A DNA stretch of 64,000 bases from Neodontobutis hainanensis. Taxonomy: Eukaryota; Chordata; Actinopteri; Gobiiformes; Odontobutidae. The DNA is taken from NCBI GenBank assembly GCA_024349245.1, contig JALDNG010000016.1:3575001-3639000 (forward strand), read 5' to 3'. The notes beneath the pieces were generated by a model. It ran no database searches. It saw only the letters and a program-made list of their open reading frames with translations, and was not told the origin of the DNA. A program made the position numbers and the translations under genes. Shown here in pieces: positions 13,301-26,500 of the stretch. Numbering within the stretch: the first letter of the stretch is position 1; every line of letters starts with the position of its first letter.

Positions 13301-16300
13301 TGCATGCTTTCGAGAGAAAAGCTGCTCCATTGTGCATTCTCCTTTTATATTTATTCATATTTACTTATCTTGTGGCCACGACTTAGCTTATCTCGTGGCC
13401 ACGACTTAGTTACATATATATATATTTTTTGACATAGTGAGACCAGAGGGGCTCCGTACCAAACAGATTTCACAAAATGCAATCTTTTATGATGAATATG
13501 ATGCAAACACACACCTCTCTGTCAGGGCACTTTGACTGAAGAGTGTAATGAGTTGTTGCAGGGGATCAATTGGTGCGGCACCTTCTTCCATGTTATTTTC
13601 TTTCTCCCTGTCACCTCCGTACTCCTTCACCACCCCCTTCTGCAGTCCAGATACAGAGTTTAGTCGTTGATGTGTGTTCATAACTAAGGACTCAATAGTT
13701 ATGTTCCTACCAATAACCCACAACATTCTTTTCATATTTTGCTTGTATTTTGTATCTTCAGTCAATAAGCACAATGCTGTTTGTACCACTCTGATCTGAA
13801 TCCTTAATGTCACACATTGTCTTATTAGAAAGACAAATGTTTTCTTGTCACTGCTGACTTCCACTATTGTCTGGCCATATATTTTGTAACTCTTACTCCT
13901 GGTGACATTGTAAAACATGTAAAACCTATACACTAGTTTAGTAGTATATACTAAAATAACATGAATGTTATATCTCCAAAGCATAACATTAGTGCTGCTC
14001 CAAAATAATATTTAAACAGAGTATAAAAAAGTTATAGTTATAATAACAATACAGTTGTTTGTTTCCATAGTGAAAATATTTTTAATTAATTTTGTTATAT
14101 TTTAATATTTTCTTTAGTTTTTTTTTTCATAAAGTGTTTTGGAAATACTTTTTAATAGACTCTTTAATTGCCCACATCATTATACAATAAAATAAAATAA
14201 AATACAATAGTACCTTTATACTATATAAAGTACTACTGTATAGTTTATACTCACAGCTAAATCTTCCACAAGCTTCTCCTCACAGCTGTTGTCCTCGGTT
14301 AATATCCAAGATTTGTTGTAGCCTTGAAGGAAAAAGTTCACAGCTCTATGCCTGAAAAAGTTACAATAAATTAATAGGTTAGAAAACTATATTAAACAAT
14401 GAAATCTAATCTCTACTAAAAAGTTGAATATTATTATTCAGACCTTGTTATAGCTAGTTGTAGTTAAGTTAATTGGTATATTCCTCTGCTGTGATACACT
14501 TCAAGAAGGACATTAATAAATACATAAATGTATATATTTACTTTGTTATTTATTTTTATAGTTCTGTAAAAAGATGACATTACAAAACTACAACCATACT
14601 AGACTAATTACATGTGAAGCTCCTAAGCCTTTTGCCATTATTTACCTTGGTAGATTGTACAGCGGAGCCATCCGTAGGCAGGCCACCACAGCTCGCTTTC
14701 TTTGTTTAGACAAGACCCTGATCCATGTAGTTTTTTTGCTTCGCTGAGGGTTCTCAACCTAAAATAAGTCCAAAACTGCCACAGTAATTCTGCACTACAG
14801 GCTGCAGTTAAAATAAAAGAGTATCAAACTTTTCTCCAAATTGAAAAGCAACATATTTTGTCCCTTATATGTAATAGCAGTAGAATGCATTGTCTTACCT
14901 GGTCCAGATGATACAGGATTTGAGCAACTCTTACAATTCTGTGTACAGTTTTTTGTAAGTCAAAGGTGGACCCTAGTTTCTTAGGGTTTTCTAAATAGAG
15001 AACCTCCTCCCCTGGGCGATGTAAGGGCTGCAAAGGGACAGAAAGAATGTATGGTGTACAAGCTACAAGAGTACTTTCACAAATCCAAAGTCATATGTAT
15101 AGTTGTGCTCAAAAGTAGCCTGGCAGAATTTAAGAGTTTTTGGCCATTTTTCAGAGACTATCAATAATAACACACAAAAAAAACTTTCACTCATAGTTAG
15201 CGGTTGGGTGAAGCCATTTATTGTCAAACTCGTTTTAAATCATGACACCAGAAACTATCAAAGTTTCCCTGATCAAAAGTTTACATACCCTAGTTCTTAA
15301 TATTGTGTATTTGCAGCTTTAACATCAATGACAACTCTACCATTTTTGTGCTAGTTGTGGATGAGGCTTTTTATTTTCTCAGATGGTAAAGTTGTTCTTT
15401 TGAGTTCTCTCCAGAGTGGCTCAATAATATTGAGGTCAGAGGTCAGAGTCTGAGATGGCCAGTCTAGAACCTTCACTTAATGCTGCTGTAGTCAATGACA
15501 GGTTGACTTGGCCTTCTATACAGTAAACTGAATACTGGAGGATTTAAAAAGCGATTTTGCGGACAGACCAGTCACAAGCCGTTTTTCTGCAGCAGGGTGT
15601 TGTTGGGGGGCTACGTCATGCGCAAGTAACTAGGCTCGGTTTTGAATAACCATTAAAGTAAAAAAACAATGAAACTCCTCGGGTGTCTGCTCTACTACTG
15701 GCCATGTTAACTAGCAGCGCTCAAGTAGCTTCGTTGTTGACAAATGGCTGTGTGATTTCCCCTTTTTTCGCATCCTGTCCCATCCTTTTTTGTGTTATCA
15801 TTCATATTCTTTAAAAAATGACCCCAAAAAAAAAAATCACAAATGTTGCCAGGGTATGTAAAATATATAAGCCCAACTGTACATAGGCACCTCAAAGTAA
15901 ACGCACTTGATTTATGTTTACAGAATCCAGGATGGGAAGTTTAATCTGATGCAATGCACAAATGCTTTCATTGTTCTGAGAGTTTATGTTTACCTTCCTC
16001 TTCTGGCATAACAGATACTGACAAATATGCTCTTGAATTTCCTCTGCAGTTTTCTTCTGTCAAAGGGAATGGAAAATCAATATTACATTTCTGTATATAA
16101 ATAAGTGTTCAGAATTTTCAAAAGCACTATTATCAAACAATTGTTCAATTCATAAAAGCCCAGCCCACCTGAGTGAAGCCATTCCTAGCCATGTCTATGA
16201 GGCTGTGGTCATTTAGAAAACAAGCGCTGAGTCCGACAGGGAGCAGTTTCTTTACAGAAGCCACAATAAGAGAGGTTTGTGTGGAATAACGATCACCTTT

Positions 16301-19300
16301 TCGCTTTAGTGCCTTATTCTCATGGTCAAGCTGTGTAATAAAAAGCTGGCAAATTAACATTCAAGAATCACAGTTGAAAATTGCAAGTTTGTGTGTAATT
16401 TCTTACCCTAGACACCTTTTTGCTCTGTACCAAAAAACCCAAGTTGTTCATTTCATTTTGGACCACATAGTTTTGTTCCTCCCATTTGAAATTCTGTTGA
16501 AAACATGACAAATACTGTAATCTTTACAGGGTGGTTAGTACACTTGTGTGCACCTGTTTTATGTGTCATCCTCACATGAGATTTGACCCAGAATATAAAG
16601 ACCTCTGCCACCATGCTGAACAGCAGCTCAGCATCAGGATTCAATTCTTTGAGCCAGCTTGCTCTAAAGTAAAGCAGGACACAAAATGTCACATTCATTT
16701 CATAACAGTTTTGATCGGGAATGTAGAAATAGTATTTTGTTTTACATTTTAAATTATATATTTAAAAGAACAGAAAACGCATGTCTTACCGATTAGAGTC
16801 CACATATGTGATGAGAATGGGATAGAAGGCATATAGGTTTCGCACAAGTACGCTGAATTTCTCTTGTATCTGGAGTTGTGCATCAGAGATATCAAACCCT
16901 TTTGACTTCATCTTCTCCTCTTCAAGTAGCACAAATTCTGCTTTCTTTCTTAACTTCTCCATCAGTGGAAGAAAACTGTTCTTTAAAAGCTGGGAACTAG
17001 CTTGGCATATGATTGACTGGGAAAAAACTGAGATATCATAAAGAGCGGTTTTAGTAGAATAAAGAATATTTATTAAAATGTTTAAGAAAGGCGTAAAAAA
17101 TATGTAAATGTTTATGACAGCGGACGGCTCCAGTACCTGGCAGCTGTTTCATCCAGTCACCCTGGCAATCACCCAGATGATTTTGGATAATACAAAGGAT
17201 GTGCCCAAGCAGGTCACTTATATGCTGAGGAGTGACAGAGGTGCAGCTTGGGATGTTTGACTGTCTCTGCAGGCCCCTGTCACCCCATCGAGACATGTAG
17301 CTACATAACAATGGAAGGATGACCTCTGTGATATGGATGTAGTGAGCCTGGTGAGCTCCAGCACCAACACTCACCACTTTCTCTACCTCTCCTATCGCCT
17401 GGTGCAGAGAAGGCAGATAAGGACAAACATCTGCCACCTGTTCAGGCAGCCCCAGGTCTTACACATAGAGAACATTAAAATTAGGAAGTGGTTTAAGTTG
17501 AGTGGTATCAGAATAGTAAGTGTGATTTGAATACCTTGTCTCTCAATAGCACTCATGGTGTTGTAGATGGAAAATGTGTTGTTTTGGTTTAGTTCAGGTT
17601 CCAGAAAGCATACAGGAAAAGTTTCAGAGAATGCAGCTAGGCATTCACCGGCCGCAGATCTTTGTCTAAATGAAATAAAATGTTACATCTACCAGGAATC
17701 CCCTCTTATCACACATTTGGTACATATATATGGAGGACATATGTAAAGGTAAGACTATTGTTAAGGTCCTTTTGTAAACACATATACATTAGAATATAAA
17801 TATATATATTTATATAAAATACCCCTCTTTAAAAATGCTGCTGCTGGTACCAAGAGAGTAAAGACAGTTGAGAATCTTGTAACATGACACCTGGATACTT
17901 CCCACTGCAAAGACAAGGAGATGCGAAAACAGTGAGTGAGAGAAAGAAAGTTATAATTTGCATATGTAGAGTAAAATACATGCAACAAAATACATTAATA
18001 TGGCCACAGTATGTCAGGAAAGACAACATTCTACTGCAGTTTTGTGCTCATGGCGGAGAAAAGTAATGAGAAGTGTATTAAAGATGGTATCAGAGGTGCG
18101 AAAATCTGTTCACTCTGCTTCATTTCGTATGGAGAGAAACCAATTAAAGCTGAACATGCTGTTTCATCATTCATTTGCATTTGCACTTTATTTTTATGAT
18201 AGTAAGATATAGTATTCAGTATTGTAATATTGTATTATTAAGATTCCCCAAATAATCCTAGTCCCACGTGTAATATTTCAATTCTACAACCTTTATCGAC
18301 TAACTGTATTTTTAATATTTTCTGGAAAAAAAATCAATGTGTAATTATTCTGCAAAAGGGCTTCTCACTGTAGTGAGTCAATGCTTACCTAGGAGGTCCG
18401 TGCCAACATTTTTGTTGCCAAGATGCTTGAAGAGGGAAGTGAGAGTAGGAAGAAGGACTGAGGTTGTGTAGCTGAGAACACTAACCACTCCTCGTGCCTG
18501 CTGACTCCTACTTTGAGTGAAAGGGGTCAAGGTCATTGGAAGGTTTTCCACTGTCATCTCCAGATCAGCCGCAGCTGCCTCCAAGAACGAATGTAGAGAT
18601 CCTTGGATAAAGTCTTTGGCTGAATGCAACAATGTCCTAGAGCAAAGGGAGTTAATTGTTTCAGTTCTTTTTTGTTTCTGCAAATGGTCTTTAATTTACT
18701 AATTATATTAATGACCTATTAATCTATAATTATAAAATGATTAAAGAAGGTAAAGTACTTCACGAAATGGCATGTTCAGAAAAACAAATATTAAGTTGCA
18801 AATATGTTTATATTAGTATTTTTCTCAAGATCTCTTGTAAAGCAAAAGTGATATCATTCACAATCATAGCATGGATTTAACAGTGGTCCAATTACACAAG
18901 TGACAGGCTCGTGACAATATTGTGAATGCCAGCGGAGGGCTAGCATTATGCATCAGGGTGTGACAGTAGTGCCATCTAGCTACCTTACATCCAGAGACTG
19001 GGCTAAAACCTGGAGGCAGCTTGTAAATGACAACGCTTCATTTCCTAAAAAATAAATAAAAACTTATTAAGATGAATGAATGGATAAATAAGCAAAGATT
19101 TTAAAATCCACCACTCTTACCAAAGAGTGAGATCCTGTGTCGTACTAGAGCTGCAAGCTTACAAAAAAGGCTGGATGTTGGAAGAAAACAATAAGACAAC
19201 AAAATGGTTATTATATGGACAGAAAAACAGCTGAAAATAAAAGTGGAAAATAATAATAAATAAAAGAACAGATGCCTAATGATTTCACTTATCCTAATCT

Positions 19301-20473
19301 AAAATCTTTATCTCTGTAGAAAACACACTTTAATGTGATCCATACCTTGCTATTATTTCCTTTTCCTTTGTAGATGCATAGCTACTAGTATTAGAACATA
19401 GAGAGTTTGAGATAAAATAAAGGTGATGATTCGTCACATATTCTTCCAAAAGAGGGAGGACAACCTATTAAAAAAGACAACAACAGTCATTCAAGACATT
19501 TACATATCCTTCAGTGGGAAATGAAAATATGTTACAGTCAAAGATAAATGTCTCTATAAATGACAAATAAACTGTAATCATTTGCTCATGGAGGCAAAAC
19601 TGTGAGGTTTAATTAATGTCCCCTTTGACAACCAACACTCTGACATGGTTTTCCAAAAGTAAATTCAAGTTAAAAGTTAAAGGAAAACAAATGATGTATT
19701 TAAAAAAAAAGAAAGGTGAAGAAGAATAGTGAAGCAGATAAAACATTTAAAAGGCATAAAATCTTTGTGTTTAGTAAAATCAAACCTTTGGGAAGAAATA
19801 TATTGTTTGCTGTTGTGAGGCTCTGTCTCCTTTAGCCATCTGTCCTCTCACATGCAGCACCTCTGAGAAGAAAAGCAAAAACAGACACTAAAAAAACGCT
19901 ACTAAAAATTCAAACTAATACAAAAAATGTATTTTCAAATAATAAACAATAAAACTGTAGGTGCTCTTTTATGAACTTACTTAACAAGTAAAAATGATAT
20001 TGAAAAGTCAGAATTTGTGCTACATACCCAGCTCCAGAATACGCTCTTGAGCAACATCAATAAGATGAAGAAACTGCTGAAGAAGAGTCCAGCCAAAGCA
20101 GTTTGCTATGGCTGTAAAATCCATGTCTGTTGTCTTCTTCTCCCTTTTAGTAAAGTAAAAAAACAATATACAGTACATATACAATATACCAGTTAAGACA
20201 AATCTAACAGATATGTAGGAAGAAGTAAATGATTGTATACGAGTACAATGGATATCACACTGGCCCTTTAATGGGATGTACTAATTCTGATACTGTACCA
20301 ACCTCCACACCGTGTAACCATTGAGCAGGAGAAACTTAAGGACATCCTGAGCTCTTTCTCGAAATTTAGTCTTCTCCTTGGTAGTTAGGATATTGTAAGG
20401 TACAAGTGTAGAGTGGCAACCTCCAGGGCAAGAAAAAATATATTGTAATATGAAATTAAAATAAAAAAATGAA

Positions 20474-20504
<31 letters not shown>

Positions 20505-23500
20505 TACAAAGAAAAATTATGCAAGTACCTTTGTTTTGAAGCTGCAATTTCTTTTTCTTGGCCCAAACATTGTAGTAGTTTTCAGCTAGCTGTTGTGCCA
20601 TTGCCTTTAAAGAAATTATAACTTTCTTTTAACTATACTACTTCTGGTGATAATTATATTTATATATAGGGCGGATAATGTTTCACATATGACACTTTTT
20701 TATATTAATATCTGTCACACAGATAAACTGCAAGAATAAATGTATATTAGCAAGACCAATATTTCATATATGCAACCTACAACATACAGTAATATATTTT
20801 TTTTATTAGGTAAAAGAAAAAATAACTCAAATAACTTACACACTGATCCCAAGTCAAGGTGATGCTACTCATATCCATTGGTTTAGGGCTGAAGGTTGAT
20901 GCGCCTTCAAAAGACAACTAAGACAAGCAACAATATAATTCAATACAGAAAAACATATTATGCAACTTTAACATTCTGAGTGAGTAGAGGATTGTCTTTA
21001 ATGTGAAACTGAATGATAAAAAGCTTTACATCATTGTTAGCCCCAAAGGCTGTGATGATTGTAAATATAGCCTACACTTTAAATACCTGAGACTGAGAAA
21101 TTCTACGAGTGCATGTTCGCATTCCAAATACATCTCCTTCTTTGGTTCTGTCTATGGTCCAGCCAAAAGCCAACATCATCTTTATTGTCTCTTTTATAGA
21201 GCAACGATAGGCTTCTTTGTCCTGAAAGGTCAGACGTAGAGCATGTTTGACATTTATAATAATAACACTGTTAGTTACAGGTCAAATATGATGCTTTTTT
21301 AAAATAGTGAGGCAATTTCTATTAAATACAACACATCTTTTTGGTGTTGGATGTTTGGCTTTACACAAACACACAACAATCACAACAATAATGTACCTTT
21401 TCAGCAAGAGCTCGGTATGGTTTCAAAAGAGGGTGAACCTTGGCATTTTCACATTGCTGCTCTCCATGCACCCAGCCAGCTGCAAACTGCAAACAATAAG
21501 GTAAAATACACATTACTATAGTCTAAAACAACACAGAAGACAACTGACTTAGATCTGAAGCAAAGCCATTGTGTTACCTTCTCTAGTGACCACTTCTCAT
21601 GTGTATGCTCTGCATACTTGTTCATAACACACTCCAGCCGCTCTGGCACCAACACACTAGTGCAGAAGAACACATTATTCGTTGTAACAAGGGCAAAGAC
21701 GTGCTGTCCCCGTAAAGATAACACAAGTTGTGTAGCAATAATCTTTGGTCAGTATCTCACTTAGAGGTTTCTATGGGCTGTGGGTCAAAGCTTTCCTCTG
21801 TATCCATGGTGGCTTTCCGGTCGGTCAGGGACAGAGAGCTGGGATTCATATAGTCTGGTGGCAAGCTCTTAGCTACTGTAGCAAGGCACAGGGCACCCAG
21901 TTTATATAACTGTGGGTCATAAGGCTGCAAAGAGGGGAGAGTTTTGTGAATATAACACAAGATTAATGGAAAAAGCATGCATTAATTCAGGGCCAACTGT
22001 TATTTTACCTTTTTCTCCAAGGTGTTAAATACAGCCCAGAACAACTTTCTGGACAGGTGGAGCTCCTCTTCACAGCACAAGCCCCTGCTCACCAACCCAC
22101 TGGTCTGTAAGTAATACCTCCACTGCTGCTCATAGTGACTGGTCAACAACTGGTGCAACAAAATAAATCAGGACTTTACAAAAGTTTTACTTTGTGTGTT
22201 AATGGTGTATTCTCATAAAACAAGCTCCCACCTTCAGCTCCAGCTTGCTGTGCTCTGTAAGACAGGTAATATCAGCGATGAGCTGCTGAAGAAGTGACTG
22301 CATCATTGATGGTGGGAGCTTACTAGAAACAGAAAAAAGCAAGTTAGCCACACTTTTCAAACACCAGCAGATTTACTGGTAAATGTCAATGCCATCTAAA
22401 ACCTTTTTTTAATTTTACGTTTTATTGTTAATAATTCACTTTGGAGATAAATAGAAAAAAAATTTGTTTAGACCAGTAAAATAAACATTTACCTGCATAC
22501 AGCCAACAAACATTCTTCAATATTGCCTTTCTGAGCTCTGGTCAAGCTTGTGGCCTTGGAAAAACAGTACAGTGCTTGAACAAAAGAATTAATGAGCAGG
22601 GCATGGTCTTCTAAATTAGAGAAGAGAGCTGAACATTTTGTAAGCAATGGAAGCACGGCTGTAGATAAATATCTGTTCAGTGCTAGGGCCATGTCAGTCG
22701 ATCCTAATTCATCCTGAAAAACAAATTCAGTTTTAATAATTATAGCCAAAACAAAAATGGTATTTAAACAATCAATCTAGACCAATCCATGTGAATGCAC
22801 TTAAAAAGAAGTATACAGTATCTATAATGTAATGTATAATGTAGTTGTAGTGGCTGCTATAGGGGCTCTCACAGTGTCAAGGGAAACTGCTGCCTGCAGA
22901 TCAGGGAGAAATCCAAACTCTAATAAGCGCAGGAGGAAACTTTGATTCTCAATCCCATAAACCCGGTCCATGAATAGAACCATAGATGCCTTGTGGTCTG
23001 GGCAAAACACTGTAGAAAGGTCAGGCTCATGCACCTCACCATCTACACAATGAAAACAGAACAACGCTTTCTTATAAATGAAAAGTATAAAAGAAAGTAA
23101 TTTTGGGATACTAAACTGAGAGAAGATAAACTACAATACTCAAGTAATAAAAACTTAAAAGCCCATCTGACCTTTAGATATTGAAGGCAGTTGAAAGGGT
23201 ATACTGGCAACCCCCTCAAGGTCCTGAACAGGAATGAGTGACCTTAATATTGCCCTAATACGAATGGCTTCACCTTTGCCTGTTTGAATAAGCTATAAAA
23301 CAGAAATAGTAATTGACTTCAAACAAGAGATTGTCCTAATTTTCTTGTTGTATTCTATGCACGCATAATAACACTTACATTTATCTCAGGGGCGCACCGG
23401 CCCAGGAGGTCAATAAGAGCTGAATAAAAGGTCATTATAGCATGTCCTATGTGAATGAGGTCATCATTTGTGTCCTGAGTATCACTGCCAAAAGTAGGAA

Positions 23501-26500
23501 AAAAAATACATTCAAAAACATCAACAGCTATATCTCTCACAAAGGTTGACATGACTAAAACATCAGTTAATTTGAACCAGAGGAAAATCACTTGGTTTTC
23601 AACAACAAACTGACAGTGTTTTGTTGGACTGGTTTGATGCATAGGGTCCATCCATAGATAGGTCCTCAGATATCTTGATGGCTTCCTCCATGGCTGATAG
23701 GAGACCCTTTCCTCCTTCACCTCTCAGAGCAGGCCCAAAACATTCAGGCTGATGAATCAGCAGCCTTAAGACAACATACGCATTCTCCTCCACACTTTCA
23801 CCTGATGTTGAAAAATGTACAGGTGAACAAGGTACAGAAATTAAAATAAGTAGTAAGAGATGGTGTAAACATATTTGGAAAGTGAGTCACAAATGAATAG
23901 TAGGATCTATAAAAAGTAGGATAGTATTATAGAAAGCCAAATTCAGTTAACTGTCACATCTGGGAGCCTAAACGTAAATTACCTCAACCTGCAACATACA
24001 TAATTTATATAGTTATAATATTTAAAAAGTTACTAAATTATTATTACTAAAAAGTTCACTGTTCTAAACCCTTAACTCCATGGTTTGGAATGTATTCTAC
24101 AATAAATTAAAATTTAACAAAACAATCATAATAACTTGATACAAATGGACATTATTGGTTGAACAATTATGTTTAATAGCTACCTTTACAAAATACAGCA
24201 AAACGCAAAAAATCCAAGTAACGTTCTCCCTCCACAGGATTCCATGCAATGTCAGGATATCCTTTAGCGACTAGCATTGGGCAGCTCTGGACACCACAGT
24301 TTGCAAGATAAAGAACCACCTAGACAGCAAATAAAGTTAAAGTACATTATAATAATGCACTAGACTGATATATGAAAACACAAGAATGAGCTTTATAAAT
24401 AAAAAACACATGAATAAGTTACCTTTTGAAGATCAGATTCCTGCAATGCTAAGGCTAGTTCATAGTTGTCCATTACAGAGGCTGCAGCTACATCCAAAGG
24501 AGTAGCACCACGCATGGATGGTGTGGCTAAAAGAGAACAGTTATACATGCCATTGTATTGCTGAGGGAAAATAGGTTACACATGTAATTTAAATAGGTCC
24601 TAGGGCTGTTAAAAGTCAGATTATTAGTAAAGGACAGTGCACTCTATTTACAGTGTCTCAACCTGTACATATAACCACCGATAAGTAATGGACTGAGATT
24701 TACCCAATCCAACCCTGCTGTGTTCAAGCAGATAGCTGAGGTGATCAAACAATGCCCCTTGATTCTGAGGGCTGATACGACAAAAATAACACAGGAAACG
24801 ACAGCAGCTGGCCACCATCTTGGGAAACACAATCTCCTGACAAAACACAACATTTAGAGTGAAGGCCACATATTTATATATCTTTATACCCACTTGTCCT
24901 CTCACCTTAGTTTTGCCTTCTCCTTCTCCCAAAACATTGACCATTATCTCCATTACAGTTTCATGCATTCCCAGTGCCCTCATTAGGTTTGGATGTTGGT
25001 AAAAAATTTTGTTGTTTATGATGTTTCTGTTAAATGTACAATTAAAAACATGACAAAAACAAACACTACTAGAGAAAGTAAACTGAAATATTAACTGCAC
25101 AAACTCTATCCTACCCCAGTCTATCGATCATTAACTTTTCCTCCTGTTTGCCCATGCAGACTGTGAGGAGCGCACGGATTTGGCACAGAGAGGTGAGGAG
25201 AGCTGTGGTATCTTCCACTGCGGCTTGGCTTATTGTGTAAGTTTTGTAAAGGGGTCCTGCCATTTGGCCACCAAGACCTTGACACTGGCAGTGCAACAAT
25301 GAAAAAATGGCTCTAACCAAACCAGGATCTTCTATCTTAGCCTCTGCAGCCCAGCGCACCATTGTCTCGGAAATCAATTTAACAAAGGACACTACAAAAG
25401 TATATAAAAAACTATGTATTAAAAAGTATGCATTCTTTTGTAATGTATTAAATTAATTTAACGCAATTAACAGATACACTCTTACCGGGGCTCTGGGCTC
25501 TATGCTCTTCTTCCATGGATCTTTTTCTCAGCCCACTTGATCGAACCATAAAACTAGTAAGTTGATCTTTTATAGATATTTCTGCTTCTTTATCTTTCTT
25601 TTCTCTGTCTAATTCAGGGTCTGCAAAAAATAAAATGGGTGGTTTTAAGGGTTTCCTGTTTGTTAGACTGACATAAATCAGTTAAAGATAGTGTTCCAAC
25701 CACAGTGCTTTTTTAGAAGGTAATGGAAGTCTTGCAAAAGCTGCTGAATTTCATCTGGGCAGGGAGAGTTCTGACGATGCTCATCTTCAGCTCTAAAGCT
25801 TAACAGCATGTTGATCTAAAAACATGATACAATTTTTAACAATGCAACAATTTTACAAAAATATACATACATAGAAATAAATATCTCTAGTTTATTGATA
25901 ACAGTTGATTGGCCACATCCAGTTGTTAACTCTAACATCATTTAGTTTTGTCCATTGACCTGCTCTTGTGGAGGTGACCGGAACTCCTTTGTTTTGCGGG
26001 CTGTGAGGGCAGCAGACATGTTGAGTGCCTGCATGACTTCATTATATCGAAATCTTTGGTTATCTTGCAAGTGCCCAACAAAATTGTCTGAAAAGGCTAC
26101 AACTGCTTCCACCCTGTGCCGTACTTGACAATCACTGAGGTAGGAGAGCACCTGACAAAGCTGAAGATAGAAAATACAAAACGTAATTTATTCTGAACTT
26201 TCGATCAGTTTGAACAAAGCATTAAGTGCAAAATTCCAAACGGGTTTCTGCTCATTTACCTCAAGTTTCACAGCTTCTGGAAGTTTCATTTCAAGTAATC
26301 CTAAATTATAAGAATTACTTTTGTCATCCACCAATATCCATTCTTTCTGGCCAGTACAGTTATTTTCCACTCTCTCTTCTGGGGGTTCCACCTGATCAGA
26401 AAATGCCCGAGGTGCTAACAGTGGTAAAACCTTCCTCACGTCTGCATCTTCAAATATTCCCATCACAAGCAGCGTATAAAATAGTCTAATTAGAGGAACC

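Larger units (their letters stand above)
12290..13452. mobile_element. Long-terminal-inverted-repeat MITE (palindromic element)
   Basis: The left arm 12290-12730 is the near-perfect reverse complement of the right arm 13079-13452, separated by a 348-bp unrelated spacer. Terminal sequences are gcccctctggtctcactatg on the left and its complement on the right. The arms hold no transposase-like coding, so this looks like a non-autonomous DNA transposon. No clear target-site duplication was found at the ends. It lies wholly within the ryr2 intron between exons 12050-12101 and 13515-13639. Its right end is only 63 bp from the latter exon. Confidence 0.85.

Noticed and set aside
16790..17016. ryr2 exon starting at the acceptor cccag (17016)
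   Set aside because: Joining from 17137 would read a stop. The acceptor 11 bp upstream (17027) restores VFSQSIICQ as in other RYRs.
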